Below, in pieces: positions 10,690 through 22,664 of a stretch of DNA of 64,000 nucleotides (the first letter of the stretch is position 1; the number at the start of each line of letters is the position of its first letter). The stretch is from Sipunculus nudus. Its lineage: Eukaryota; Annelida; Sipuncula; Golfingiida; Sipunculidae. Both the position numbers and the translations under genes were made by a program. Below the pieces are notes generated by a model that saw only the letters and a list, made by a program, of their open reading frames with translations, had not been told where the DNA came from and did not search any database. The stretch lies in contig CM049306.1 of assembly GCA_026874595.1 (NCBI GenBank), positions 93,489,642 to 93,553,641 on the forward strand. Reading direction: 5' to 3'.

Positions 10690-12335
10690 AGCAGCATATA
10701 CTGACACTTGGCATATTTATTGTTTCTTCCATCTATCAATCCACAATCTTTTTGAAGATGTTGGTCCTGTGACCTTGATCTTTTTAAAGATGTGTCCTGT
10801 GACCTTGACCTCATGACCCCAACATCAATTTGGGTCTTGCTTTTCCAATGGGACATATACAAGTCAAGTTTGAAATCTATACATCAATAAAGCAGGAATT
10901 ATCATCCAGAAACTAATTTTTGGACAGATGGCTCCTGTGACCTTAACCTTTGACCTTGTGACCTCAAATTTGATAGGGTTCTTCCTCTCTTGGTAGGTGA
11001 ACTATATGTGCAAGATGAAAGATCTGAGATGAAATGTTTGGCTGAAAATGCATCCACATCTTTTTAAAGATGTGTCCTGTGACCTTGACCTTTGACCTCA
11101 TGACCCCAAAATCAATTTGGGTCTTGTTTTTCCAATGGAACATATACTAGTCAAGTTTGAAATCCATACATCAATAAAGCAGGAATTATCATCCAGAAAC
11201 TAATTTTTGGACAGATGGCTCCTGTGACCTTAACCTTTGACCTTGTGCCCTCAAATTTGATAGGGTTCTTCCTCTCTTGGTAGGTGAACTATATGTGCAA
11301 GACGAAATATCTGAGATGAATTGTTTGGCTGAAAATGCATCCACAATCTTTTTAAAGAGGTTTCCTGTGAACTTGACCTTTGACCTCATGACCCCAAAAT
11401 CAATTCGGGTCTTGCTTTTCCAATGGGTCAAATACAAGTCAAGTTTGAAATCAATACATCAATAAAAGCAGGAATTATCATCCAGAAACTAATTTTTGGA
11501 CAGATAGCTCCTGTGGCCTTGACCTTTGGCCTTGTGACCCAAAAATTGAAATGGATCATCCACTATTGGCAAGTGAGCTATATATTCAAGATGGAAGACC
11601 TGGGATGAAAGTTTGGCTTAAAATGCATCCACAGTATCTTTTAAGATGCCAGTCCAGTGACCTTGACCTTTGACCTCATGACCCTAGAACCTATAGGGTT
11701 CTTACTTTAGTGGTGGGCCATACATAAGTCATGTTTGAAATCTATATGGCTATCAACACTGGAGATATCATTAGAGGTGTGTGAATTTCACCATATATGG
11801 CAATATTCAAGGTCAAGGCCACTCTCATAGGAAAGGTCATGACCCCAATTTAAATTAACATCAACCCATAACCCATATCTATGTATATGCAAAATATAAA
11901 AGAAATCTGTCCATTAGTTTTTGACTTATAATGCTCACAGTACTGTCAATTAGCAATTTTGGGGGTATTAAACGGCCTGAAAACAAGTAAAGAATAATAG
12001 GTGGCGCCACCAGTTTCTGGAACATGACAACCCTATCCATGATCTTCCATCAACTTGATTTTGGGATCAATCCATGCAAGATTTCTTGAGATATTAAAGA
12101 ATTTGTGTGATTTTCCCCAAAATTGAACCTATTCAAGGTCAAGGACACTCCTATTCAAGGTCATGACCTCATTTTAAATAGGCGTCGTCCTCTTACCCAT
12201 ATCTATACATATACCAAGTTTGGTAAAGATCCGTGAAATATTTTTTGGGTTATTGCGCCAACAAGATTTATATGCTGTGGTGGCGGGACCGGTATGAAAA
12301 CATAATATCCCCCGACTCTGTCTTGGGATACAATT
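10690..12335 (+). mobile_element. G-type element with ~287-bp tandem units rich in TGACCT half-sites
   Basis: About 3.5 tandem units start near 10790, 11066, 11354 and 11640. Each contains 'GTCCTGTGACCTTGACC', 'TCAATTTGGGTCTTG', 'AGCAGGAATTATCATCCAG', and 'AATTTTTGGACAGATGGCTC'. Later modules (11800-12290) match 4320-4480 and 55240-55760. The element contains one GGTGGCGCCACC palindrome (12001). The 3' end is a decayed hairpin with ATAATATCCCCC and CTTGGGATACAATT near 12300-12333. The left boundary is uncertain. Non-coding. Confidence 0.6.
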
Positions 12336-12339
12336 AACC

Positions 12340-13025
12340 TGCTTTTAAAGAATTAATAAACTACCAGTACTTTTGTTCTTTGGAGAAAGCAATAACTTGT
12401 TCTCTGATAAAATTTATATCATTTAATTCACATTTTGCTAGCCTGTGTTAAATAAAACCCTGTATTACTCCTTTTATGGGATACCTTGTGGCATGATGAC
12501 AAATCACAAAGTACTCTTAAACAAGTGAGTATATCTGGAACATTAGTCAACTGTAAAAGTTGAAAAAATACTGTGAAAAATAAAGAAAGCTATATATCTA
12601 CAGAAAGCTAGTTTCTGAAAAGAACCCTGCTGTAGCCACACAGTGTTGCTCTACAGTATATTTCACCAACATTCCATCTGGTCGTCACTTAATTCTGAAT
12701 TAACACTAAGGGTTAACAACACCACGCCACATTTACAGGTGTTATTAGTATGACTGTCCTGGATTATTTAAAGGAAATGCAAGTCCTAATCACAGGAAGT
12801 AATCCGGCCCCTACAAGATATCCTTAACCCTCTTGTGAAAGATTACACAAGAGAATTTACAAAGGAAAATGACCCAACACCACAAGAACAAGATAAAGGC
12901 TTGCAGCTCAAGAGCCCATGTCCGAGCCAGCCTGTCATCAGGTTTATATAAACCACCTGCTTTGAACTTGATACAGTTTATACACTTTGGGTTATCCGTG
13001 AATTAAAAAGCTGAGCATGTATTTT

Positions 13026-13030
<5 letters not shown>
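12340..13030. other. Unique-looking non-coding DNA
   Basis: No gene, RNA or repeat family recognised. Composition is less AT-rich than its surroundings at 12640-12950, but no exon-like reading frame with splice sites was found. Confidence 0.4.

Positions 13031-13098
<68 letters not shown>
13031..13098. repeat. (TA)n microsatellite
   Basis: About 68 bp of alternating TA. Confidence 0.95.
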
Positions 13099-13100
<2 letters not shown>

Positions 13101-13224
13101 ATGCAGGTCTTTATAATTAACACAAAGGTTGTGTCTGTAATGTATTAAAAAGTTCCAAAAAAAAACTAATGCAGCCATCTATAATGCAGTAATAATTAAC
13201 AAACTGGAATCATATCATTATGAC

Positions 13225-13427
13225 CAGAAGCAGATTTATAGGGGCATCTGGTCCTCCCTTTCAGCTGCAGCAAACTTTTTTAAGGGTTTCAAACCAATTT
13301 TTGCAGCCTGGACCCCCCTATTTCTGAACCTGTTTTTAAGCTAAATCATAGACATAGTATATATCATTATTTCTCTGGGTTTGACTCCCCCCCCCCCCCC
13401 CTTTTAATAAATCCTGGATCCGCCCTT
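13225..13427. mobile_element. Small poly-C MITE, copy 1
   Basis: About 200 bp, starting CAGAAGCAGATTTAT and ending CTGGATCCGCCCTTA, with internal AAGGGTTTCAAACCAATTTT and a C run at 13388-13401. The copies at 14955-15144 and 18902-19096 share the same order: CAG...GGCGGATC-type end, poly-C, TTTTTAAGGG-TT-AA-C, TTTTGCRRCC, poly-C, AAATCCTGGATCCGCCCCTG end. Superfamily unknown. Confidence 0.55.
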
Positions 13428-13429
13428 AA

Positions 13430-14798
13430 TGACAGTCATAATCATAAATTGGGTAATACATTTTTTCTTGATACCAGTAAAGGTTTCATGAGAGCTTTAT
13501 ATAAATTTATGGTTAAACCAATATTGCCAATTATAATGATGAATATGTGTTAAACAATAGCGTGTTCACACAAACTTTTATGAATTTTAAAACTGAATGA
13601 GATATATACTTGATGAAGGTAAAAAAATCAAAGTACAGCTACAACAGCCAAGGGCTATACACAAACTTATTTGCTTACTGTTAAATTCCCTGTTCACTGC
13701 GTGACTTGACATACATTCAGTATCTGGTCAGACTGTCCCGGGCCGGGACTGGAAACTTCACGATTTCACGCCTCATTAATGTCAACGTAGGCCATGGCTG
13801 CACAAGCCGCCATAGGCTACATCCCAGCAACAGCCTTATACCCACTTTGCATCTGGTTTCAGACATGACATTTTAACCATACCAGGCACCATAGTCCAGA
13901 CACGGGAGTTAACGACATGTTACATTAAGATATCTGGTTAGGAATTAAAAACTTTAAGATTTGCGTTTGAACATCGTCTGCAGCAAAACAACAAGACGCT
14001 AGCAAACAAGAACTTTTTAAAATCTACCCTATATGAAACCTAAACCAGCTCTCAACCCACCTGCCGATTTTAGTCAGAGATGACAAATACTTGAAATAAA
14101 TTTTGCAACCACCCATGTAGACTTTCCTATCGGATTTTTCAAACTTCAAAACAACTTTCTGTTTTCGTGGCTTCGAGTACATCTGCACTGCCCTTCCGGG
14201 GGTAGGCCTCCTTTGGAGCGGGCCATTTCTCATTGTGGGTGAGGTAGGTTAGTAAACCTTGTACTTGCGTCCAAATATGTCCGATATTCTGCCTACAAAG
14301 GAACGCAGACACGGAGAAATAAAAACATATAGTGTTTCCTGAAGAGACATGTGGTTAAAAACGAAACTTTCGTGAACAGAATACTTTCAATTGGATATGA
14401 AGCCCCACACTTTAATAAATTTGGAATAGTCTACTGACCTTTGCCTTGGAGTGGCCAACAGGTGATGTATGACAGCTCTCGTCACTTGTTCCCGCCAACT
14501 CACATGGGCCTGGGTGTCAACGAAGTTAAGATTCACGGCACAGCTAATGCCCACCAAGTTTAAACGAACGATTAATCTAAAATGGCATCAGTTTTCACCA
14601 CCTTCAGACACTGTGTCACGATAGTCGGGTCTCTGAGGCCTTGACACGGGGAAATTTTAACAAAGAATATTAGATGGTTTAGGTGCGGTACGAGGCGCTT
14701 ATAAAGATAAGGTTCCTTATATGTAAGGAATGCGAAATCGGTGTCGAGAGATTTCTTAATGAACCTACTGCACGGCGGCATGCATGTTTCCTGTGTTT

Positions 14799-14832
<34 letters not shown>

Positions 14833-14954
14833 ATAACGTGCGGGACTTTCAGAAATCGCTACATGTAGCGAATCGTTTAGCCGGATAGGCCTACGTACGC
14901 ATGCCGGATCCGCGCATTTAGGCCTAAGGAATCTCAACTAGGCCTAATTCATTG
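13430..14954. other. Locally GC-richer intergenic DNA, no gene identified
   Basis: Positions 13700-14940 have more CpG than the AT-rich surroundings. On the minus strand a stretch ending TCCAAGGCAAAG|GTCAGT (boundary near 14450) looks like a splice donor and could be a 5' UTR exon for PCED1, but nothing confirms it. A C run of about 30 bp lies at 14801-14831. Reading frames here show no recognisable protein. Confidence 0.3.
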
Positions 14955-15144
14955 CAGTGGCGGATCTCCCCCCCCCCCCCCCCCTTTTTTTTTTGAGCCA
15001 ATACACCCTTTTAAGGGATTCAAACCAAATTTTGCGACCATGACCCATTCCTTCCAAGATCAGAGGATCTTTTTGGGGGGATTTTCTTTCAGTCTTCCTC
15101 GACATGACCCTCGATCCCTTTCCAAAATCCTGGATCAGCCCCTG
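14955..15144. mobile_element. Small poly-C MITE, copy 2
   Basis: Starts CAGTGGCGGATC at 14955, followed by a C run and T run, then TTAAGGGATTCAAACCAAAT, and ends AAATCCTGGATCAGCCCCTG at 15144. The termini are inverted repeats (CAGTGGCGGATC against GATCAGCCCCTG, imperfect). No clear target duplication. Confidence 0.6.
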
Positions 15145-15761
15145 GAACCCCATTCGCATTCGCCTGCGAGTGACAAGGCCTTCAAATTAACGTACAGTGC
15201 TCAGCTTAGGCCGGGTCGACTGTGAAAAATCTCAACGCTCCTCGGCTAATATCCTAAATAATGAACGACCTGTGCTCTGTTTTGTCCGGTGTACTGCTTA
15301 GACCACATGCAGGAGCTATCATTTCTATGATGATATTTTGCAAGTTGTGAACGACGATGCGCCTTATCACCATATAGAGATCAACTTTTTAAATAGGCCT
15401 ACAATTAAATGTTCAGACTTTACAGTAAATATTCAAATTTTGAAGAAATATAAAATATTATTGCCGGCCACACGGAACCCCCACCAATTGAAGTTTGAAT
15501 AAGTTATGCAAAGACCTTTAATTAGAGGAACAGAACAGAAATTCCTCATCTTTTTTTGGTAAAAGGTACCCCAAAATGTACTCTTTACATGCATTGCATA
15601 TTTTCTTAATATGGGAGGGGGACACCCGGGGCCGTGTACCCGTAATTGAGTTTCCAATTGAACATATTTGGCTTTATATTTTATTCATGGCTAGGTAATA
15701 TAAGATAAATCCAAATACTTCTAATTTTCATAGGCTGAAAATAGATTATGTATAGTAATAA

Positions 15762-15764
<3 letters not shown>

Positions 15765-15800
<36 letters not shown>
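15765..15800. repeat. (TA)n microsatellite
   Basis: About 36 bp of alternating TA. It is followed at 15845-15885 by a C run and an AATCCGCCACTG end, a fragment of the small poly-C MITE family. Confidence 0.85.
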
Positions 15801-15802
<2 letters not shown>

Positions 15803-16003
15803 CGTAATTCCCATCAATCGCTAACCTAGTAGGCCTAGATAAGCGCCCCCCCCCCCCTTTCAAGAATTTCTGAATCCGCCACTGCATTTAGTTTATACCG
15901 ATTTTAAACGCATTCCGCATTCCACAAGGAATCTTCCCCAAAGTCTGTTGAGTGCTTTATCCAAAAAACGTCAACATCACTCCACGGGAGGTAGTTTAGA
16001 ACA

Positions 16004-17032
16004 TTTTTAGCTCAGCTGACTGTAAGTCATCTGAGATGTACCGATCACTCTTTGTCCGTCTTCCGTCCGTCCGTCCGTCCGTCCGGTCATCCAGCCATCC
16101 GGCCGTCAGTCCGTTAACAGGGCACAAATCGTAACCGCTGGACCTGGAATCTTCTAACTTGACACCCAGGGAGGTCCATGAAAATCTCCTTGAAACCTGG
16201 AATTAGGTCTCTGTTACCCATATTCTTCGAGCTATGATGCTCCGAAGTACCTCCCAGGCCCCAGAAAAATGGCAAATTTGATACAAAAGCTCAAGTATCT
16301 GAACAACTAATGCATTGATCACCATGATTCTTTGCATGTATATTGATCATGGATTGTTTCATCAGTTTCTGTAGACTGGTGGCGCTACCTGTACCTTTTC
16401 TATTTTTTACCATTTTCCCCCCGATTTTTAAGACTTCTCAAGATGCGTTCATCTGTAAACAGGGCACAAATCCTAATTATACTGGATCTAGAATCTTCTA
16501 AGCTGACATCGAGGGAGATCCATAAAAAAAAGTCTCGTGCGAAACCTGAAATTAGGTCTCTGTTACTCATATCTTTCAAGCTGTGGGGCTCAGAAATACC
16601 CCTCAGAATAATTAAAAATGTGATAGGAAAGCTCCATTGTCTGAAAAACTAATGCATTTATCACCATGATTCTTTGCATGCATATTGATCATGAGTCTTT
16701 CATTAGTTCCTGCATACTAGTGTTGCCACCTGGATTTTTTTTTCAAATTTTTACCCATTTTTTTCTCTATTTTATAGACCTTCAAAGATGTGGTCATCTG
16801 TTAACAGGGCACAAATTGTAACCATGGGACCTAGAATCTTCTAACTTGACATCCAGGGAGGTCTATGAAAAATCTGTTTGGAAACCTGAAATTAGGTCTC
16901 TGTTACCCATATCCTCTGAGCTATGCTTAAGTTGAATGGGGATACAACCTACAAAATTTGGCATTGACAAAATTCCTTTTGTGAATGTTTTCCTAGTCAG
17001 CTGAGCGTCATGACCCCTTGGTCACTTGTTTT
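16004..17032 (-). mobile_element. H-type element, near full length, three ~330-bp units
   Basis: Read on the minus strand. The 5' signature is at 17032-16996 (AACAAGTGACCAAGGGGTCA then TGACGCTCAGCTGAC). Three tandem units of about 330 bp follow, and the CGGACGGACGGACGG tract and terminal hairpin TAGCTCAGCTGAC... finish at 16004. The units are diverged members of the 336-bp units at 40380-44000 and 48193-50400 (shared 'GGTAACAGAGACCTAATTTC', 'GATTCTAGGTCC', 'TTTGTGCCCTGTTAACAGAT'). The units carry only a decayed palindrome (GGTGGCGCTACC at 16379). Having both ends within 1.03 kb makes this the best copy for defining the family boundaries. Confidence 0.75.
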
Positions 17033-17117
17033 AAATAAAATTCACGATAAAACTAACGCACATTAAAAGTTTCATCAGTCAAGGTGATTTTAGACGTGTC
17101 TTTGGTGTAGTTTATAA

Positions 17118-17925
17118 ATGCACTTTAATTTATGGCCGAAGGCGCCGTCGGCGGGGGGCATAGAAATGGTGAGCGTCCGTCCATCTTTCCGTCCGTCCCT
17201 CGTGCCGTCTGTCCGTCTGTCCGTCCGTAACACATTTGTTTGCGCAATAACTAGAAAAGAATTCCAGGTAGGCTTACAGTCACCAAACTTGCAGCATTGA
17301 ATTACTCCTTGAAGGGCTATAGATCAAGTTCGAACATGGATGACCTTGCGCATTTTCAAGGTAACAGTGGCAATAATGCTAAAATGATGTTAACGTGTAA
17401 ACTGGGAAAGAATTTGAGGTATTCAGAAACTAAACTTGCAGCATTGATGAATAATTTGATGCATCTTATCAACGTAGATGCCTTGACGCATTTTCAAGGT
17501 CACAACAGCGATTATGCTAAAATGATGTTAACGCAATAACTCGAAAAGAATTTGAGGCATAGTCACCAAACTTGCAGCATTGATGCACCTTATCAAGGGT
17601 TAGATCAAGTTCGAATATGGATGACCTTTACGCAATTTTCAAGGTCACAGCAGCGATAATGCTAAACTGATGTTGACGCAATAATTCGAAAATACTTTTA
17701 GGCACAGTCACCAAACTAGCAGCATTGACGCATCTTATCAAGGGCTAGGTCAAGTTCGAATACGGATGACCTTCATGCAGTTTTCAAGGTCACAGAGGTA
17801 ATCTTGGTGGGTGACATTGACCCATCTCAAATTTCATACATGTATTCAAAACTTTTTTTCCACCTATTCCCAAAATGGGGCGAGGGACATATACTAGATC
17901 TGTTCCACAGATCAACTTTTCCCTT
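17118..17925 (+). mobile_element. Tandem-unit repeat element of another family
   Basis: A GC-rich head at 17136-17160 (GGCCGAAGGCGCCGTCGGCG) is followed by CCGTCCGTC tracts, then about four units of 145-160 bp (near 17284, 17443, 17567, 17712) sharing 'ACCAAACTTGCAGCATTGA', 'GATGACCTT', 'TTTTCAAGGTCACA' and 'GCTAAAATGATGTTAACGC'. The tail near 17870-17905 reads CCCAAAATGGGGCGAGGGAC, which contains a small hairpin CCCATTTTGGG-like pair. Non-coding. Confidence 0.6.
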
Positions 17926-18329
17926 CTCAATTTTAATTTTACGTTATTGTTGAAATGTGAACTGTAGGCCTATCAAAATTTAAGGTTTTGTGGACCAAAC
18001 CCATTAAAAGGCTCTGAACAAATAACTTTGAAATATTGAAAACATTAGACGCATTTCAAAAGCTGTATTTCGGATATTTCCATATTTTGAATTTTAGAAT
18101 TAAAATTTACAAAATGCGTAGATTTTAAAAGATACTGTAATTTTCTATTTAACCAATCCGGATATACACTCAATATAATATTGATTTGCGAAACATTGAA
18201 TTGGACACCAAACTATGTTTGCGATCCGAGCTAGGAGTGTCATGTAGTGGGGAGTTCTTAGCGGGCATATGGGTTGTGCTGCTGTGCCTGTTCGCGGATG
18301 TCTTGGTTTTCAGCTTAATACCTGTGGGT

Positions 18330-18530
18330 GCTGCTGCCCTCCGGTCCCTTCATCTCCTCCTCATACTTGGGGTAAAACGCTCGGCCTTCTCCTCTGGCGA
18401 CCCGGGTTCGATCCCAGGTGCTGCCATTAAGTGGGTTGTAGTGGCCCGTTCAAGGTCGGTGGTTCTCTCCGGGTTCCTCCTCCTCTCTCGCTAAGAACTT
18501 CAATCTATCAGTATCTTCAATTTTCGCCTT
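18330..18530 (+). mobile_element. tRNA-derived SINE copy
   Basis: Contains a good RNA polymerase III B-box (GGGTTCGATCCC at 18406-18417) within CGACCCGGGTTCGATCCCAG, followed by a core shared with the copy at 32870-33060: 'GTTGTAGTGGCCCGTTC', 'AAGGTCGGTGGTTCTCTCC', 'GGGTTCCTCCTCC'. The A-box is not convincing, so this is a SINE relic rather than a tRNA gene. Confidence 0.6.
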
Positions 18531-18901
18531 AAATATCTAACTGTTTACCGACTCAATCTGTCAAACTTGGTCGTTGCTGAGTGAGCCAGTGTCCGCCGAA
18601 TTTTCCGGAGACCTGTGACTGGCTCGAGCGCCGACTTCACATTCAGACATTCACAGAGGATGATAGAATTATCCCAGTCACTATAATAAAAATTATGCGT
18701 TTTATTCCTCTGAAAAGTGAGGGCGGAAATGGTGCCCCCTGTACTATTAAAAAAATGAGGGGACAACCCCCCCCCTCCAAAAAAAAGGCCCCTGTGAAAA
18801 TCTCAAATATAATTGACGGTGGTGCAGTACGACTTGCTAATGAAGAAAAAACTTGCTAATACGGTCTAAATGGCCGAAACTACAAGTATAAAATGGCTAT
18901 C

Positions 18902-19096
18902 CAGAAGCGAATCCGGGGGGGGGGGGGTCCAGGGGGTCCGGACCCCCCCCCCCTTTTCACCCGAAGCATCCTTTTCTAAGGGGTTTTAGACGTAATTTTG
19001 CGGCCTGCACCCCCCCCCCCCCTTTTTCCAGGCGTGATGACCTTTTTTTAGGATTTTCATAAGTCCCCCTTTTCCTAAATCCTGGATCCGCCCCTG
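18902..19096. mobile_element. Small poly-C MITE, copy 3
   Basis: Starts CAGAAGCGAATCCGGGG, has G and C runs at 18916-18954 and 19010-19022, an internal TTCTAAGGGGTTTTAGACG, and ends AAATCCTGGATCCGCCCCTG at 19096. Same architecture as the copies at 13225 and 14955. Confidence 0.6.
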
Positions 19097-19099
19097 CTA

Positions 19100-21650
19100 T
19101 TCGTCTCAAAGCTCTGTCGTCTCACAGATCGGTTTCGGCATAACTGGGTCTTGCCTGCTGGGTGAAGGGATTGTGGGTTGCTTCTGCCTTTGTGGCTGTG
19201 AGTGCTGTGGTTTTCCTGTAAAGTCACCGATGCGGGTTAAAACGGTGGCGGTCTCTCGCGGCTTTCTGCTTGGCTTGGTGGCATCGCGTCTGTTGACTCT
19301 GCGAACTGCACAGGGCTGGGGTCTTGACCACAGCAACCTGTAGCTGCTCGACAAAGCGAAAAACATCTTCAGTCAGTCAGGTGCAGTACGACTTTTGTAT
19401 CCCCACTCCTCGATCTGTGCCGACGCCTGTACACCATGGAAATGCCGGTTTTGGGTCATGAACTGCCGGAAACGAAGCTTTTATAAGGGAGGTGGGGGTC
19501 ATTCCCCATATTTCCACATTAATCCAGAGAAATTCAACTTTTATTCGTGAAGGGGGCTATTATTTTCAGCGCCATTCACCAGGAACTACGTGAACTACAC
19601 AAGAAAAGGTCATATGCTCGAAGATTAAAAAATGAAAGGTTATAAATCGACGTTCTCATTTAAAAAAAAACTGTATTAAGAACTTCGAATATAGCCAAAC
19701 AAAAATACAGACATTGTTAAAATAAACTCGTCATCTCAGGGGCTGTCAGATGTTTTTTTGCTCATATAGAAGGCAACATGCAGACACCGTTTCCCGGTTG
19801 ACAATATTGGCAGTATTTGCATGCATGAAAGTTGAACTGTTCAATTTGACTATTGACTTTCAATCAGTGACCCTTAAGCCACGTAAATTAATGCATGCAA
19901 TTATGTTTGGACCCTTTCTCTGATTAGAGCTTATATCATAAGAAAAATACCAATTTATAGCATGTTTTTAAAAGAAATTCCACACCGTTGGAGGGGGATT
20001 ACCTTCAACACCCCCCCCCCCCGGGGGGCTATGTTCTTTAAGTGTATGTATATAGGCCTTACAGGAGTCTGGCGTGAAGATGCGGGCAGTGTCGGTTCCC
20101 TTTTGGTAAGAACTTTTATCCACAAGAAATGTGACAAAGGTTTAATTTGTGCATTGTGAGGCCACATGCCAGCTTTATCTTAATTATATAAGTACATGTT
20201 ATCATTTTTTCGTTGACAATTTTCTGTTAGCAAATTTACTTTAACAGTTAACGACTTAGGACAACACCCAAAGAACAGACCATTCAATTATGGATGTAAT
20301 CTTGATGATAATTTGATTTTGTTTACAATTGCGAGTTAGCTAATTTTTTTTGTCCCGGCATTTCATTACTACCAGATGAAACCATAAAAGAGTGTTATTT
20401 TTCGAACAGTGTAAAAGCACCCCCCCCCCCCCCACCCCATGAATGCACAGTTGAGACCTACTTTCGGGTTGTTTTATAAATTGGTTTCTCCGAGATTTCC
20501 ATGCCCATTTCCTGTCCCCGAACAGAGGCGCCATCTATATGTGGAAAACCAAACGAAAAGTCGCTCTGGCCGGCACCCGCACGAGTGGCTATGCATATGG
20601 ACCTTCCAGTATATTACAATCCCTCTTCCCTATTATAATAAATGTTATATACAAATGCGAAGTACATGTATCTCTAACCCCTTATTTAAATAACATGCAC
20701 TGTTATAATTATTATTATTACGTCCGTAAGCGATAAAAAGCTATAAATATACTCCATTTTATTTTTTATTGATAAGAAAGAATTTTATTCAGATTCTCAA
20801 GCTTTTAATGCTATATATGCTATTGCACGAAATGTACAACGTTATTAGAATCGTTATTCAGAGTATATAGTTTAGTTATATACTCAGGGCAGAGTGCAAA
20901 TGTGGGTCTGCTAGATAGGGTCCGTTCTTGTTAATATTCATACATGAGAAAATCTGTTCAAAATATAAGTTAAATAAATGAAACAAAGAACACGCACATT
21001 ATTCGAGCGAACTTTACCAAATTGCTTAATATCTCTGTATAGAACTCTGCTACAGAATATCGATTGCCAGTCAATAAATTACAGCTGGAGATAGTTTAGG
21101 ATGCCTCAATTTTAAAATAAAAATGGATTCCCTATCAAAATGATCTTCGCCTAAAATTTTAAAACAGGTATACCTATACAGGCATTTTTCGATGCCACAA
21201 TGTTTGGGATCACATATATATTTAAAACGCCGTGCAAGGTCGCTTAAACAGACCGTGATGTAGCGGTTGTTCTGTACACACCCCTTTGCAAGAAGTTCGC
21301 GAACACCTTTTTTAAAATTGTTCGTGAATGTATAAAAAGCACTCCACCATTGGTGTCTTTAACTGTTTATAAAATCATAAATTATTGTTTCACTTGATTC
21401 CACTGCTGTGCTAACAAGACGACTGAATGGTATGTAACTGCCAATATGTTGGTTAAAACAACTGCATGGTCGTGTAATTAGTCAACCCATATACCAGTAT
21501 TCAACAGCAACAACTATATAATTTCTCTATGCAGTATAACTACTAACATTGTTGGAGTACTGTAAGTTCACAAATACTATATATGTAACAAGAGACAAAA
21601 GGTTTAAAATGTTTATTTTGTGGCCTAGTATACATGCATAAGAAAGGATC
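19100..21650. other. Intergenic DNA, no gene recognised
   Basis: Only low-information features are seen: a C run next to a G run (20010-20027, self-complementary), a C run at 20420-20432, and an ATT triplet tract near 20706. A minus-strand ORF at 19106-19366 is basic and Pro-rich but matches no family I know. No RNA gene seen. Confidence 0.4.
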
Positions 21651-21654
21651 ATAA

Positions 21655-21700
21655 AAAATACACCAAGGGACACATAGGTCACGGCGCTCAGCTGAACTTT
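21655..21700 (+). mobile_element. H-type 5' end fragment
   Basis: ACCAAGGGACACATAGGTCA followed by CGGCGCTCAGCTGAAC is a diverged 5' signature of the H-type family. No matching 3' hairpin follows within several kb, so the length of the copy is unknown. Confidence 0.5.
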
Positions 21701-22089
21701 GTAAAATTAAAGCAAATGCAAAATGTATTTATTTCTATTTTCTTACATATTATAGCTTTTGAAAAACTAAGAGGAAATGGCTTCCCTATTTGGTGATAAT
21801 CAAAATTCTAAATATAAAAATGCAAGACAAATACTACATGTGCACTTTTATCAAATGTTTGTAAGACTATCTGTATTTCAAATATATGTGAAAGTAATAC
21901 ATGTATGTGTTTAAAATACCCACTGGGAATATATGAAACCCTGAAAATATAGAATAAGGAAGAAATTGAAGATGAGCTGTTGCATGATAATACACATTTA
22001 ATTTATTAACTGAAATAAAATGCTGTAAAAAAATTAGAATTGTACATTTTCAAATTAGTACAAACTAAATCTTATAAGTATAAATTGTA

Positions 22090-22412
22090 CTCTGTAAGGC
22101 CAAAGAAAAAATGTATAGTTCTCGGGCACTTTTATTTAAGAAATCAGTGCGAGCGGACGATTTTTAATTTCTACCTTTTTTGTATGTTTCGATAAAAATG
22201 TCATTTGATCAGGTAAAAGCATGGAAATGACATTTTTTTTTCTTAACCGATTAAAGCACTACATAGCAAAGGAAATCTGATAAAAATTGTTATATTTTAT
22301 CTTCTTGAAGAATGAAAAGCAAAATAAAAATTTTTGATGGGGGGGTTGTTAAAATTGACGCGGGCGGTCCTGAAAACCATACCTTTTATTTTTTTTTGCC
22401 TGATATATGAAA
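22090..22412. mobile_element. MITE-like repeat with imperfect inverted ends
   Basis: The left end AAGGCCAAAGAAAAAATGTA then TAGTTCTCGGGCAC is an imperfect inverse of the right end TCCTGAAAACCATACCTTTT... at 22370-22412. A second partial copy, with the block AGGCCAAAATAAAAAAAGGG then TATGGTTCTCAGG, lies at 36888-36935 in HAUS7 intron 1. Non-coding. Confidence 0.45.
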
Positions 22413-22664
22413 ATTGTGGCCTGAAACTTTATAATCATGCAATTAGGGGGGAAAAGGGTATGGGCGTAAGAGTTTTGCGAAAGGATATATTTAATAAACA
22501 AAATATGTGTAAATGTAATTATTAATTCTAAAAATAATTCTAAATTCCAGGAAAGTTTGCCAATATTCTCTATTGAGTGTACCAGTGGTATCCATGGCTA
22601 GAGATATTAATGGAATACTTCACACCTTTAAAGCAATAAAACACTTTGTGGGCAGAGTTCAATA

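Noticed and set aside
14572-14937. 121-codon minus-strand ORF with a glycine run
   Set aside because: The glycine run is the poly-C tract read in reverse; the rest matches nothing recognised and has no splice context.
18406-18440. tRNA gene
   Set aside because: Only a B-box is convincing. There is no A-box, anticodon stem or acceptor pairing, and the sequence continues as a SINE core shared with 32870-33060.
19106-19366. Basic, Pro-rich minus-strand ORF considered as a retroelement pol tail
   Set aside because: No integrase or reverse transcriptase motif is present and no LTR or neighbouring pol sequence was found.
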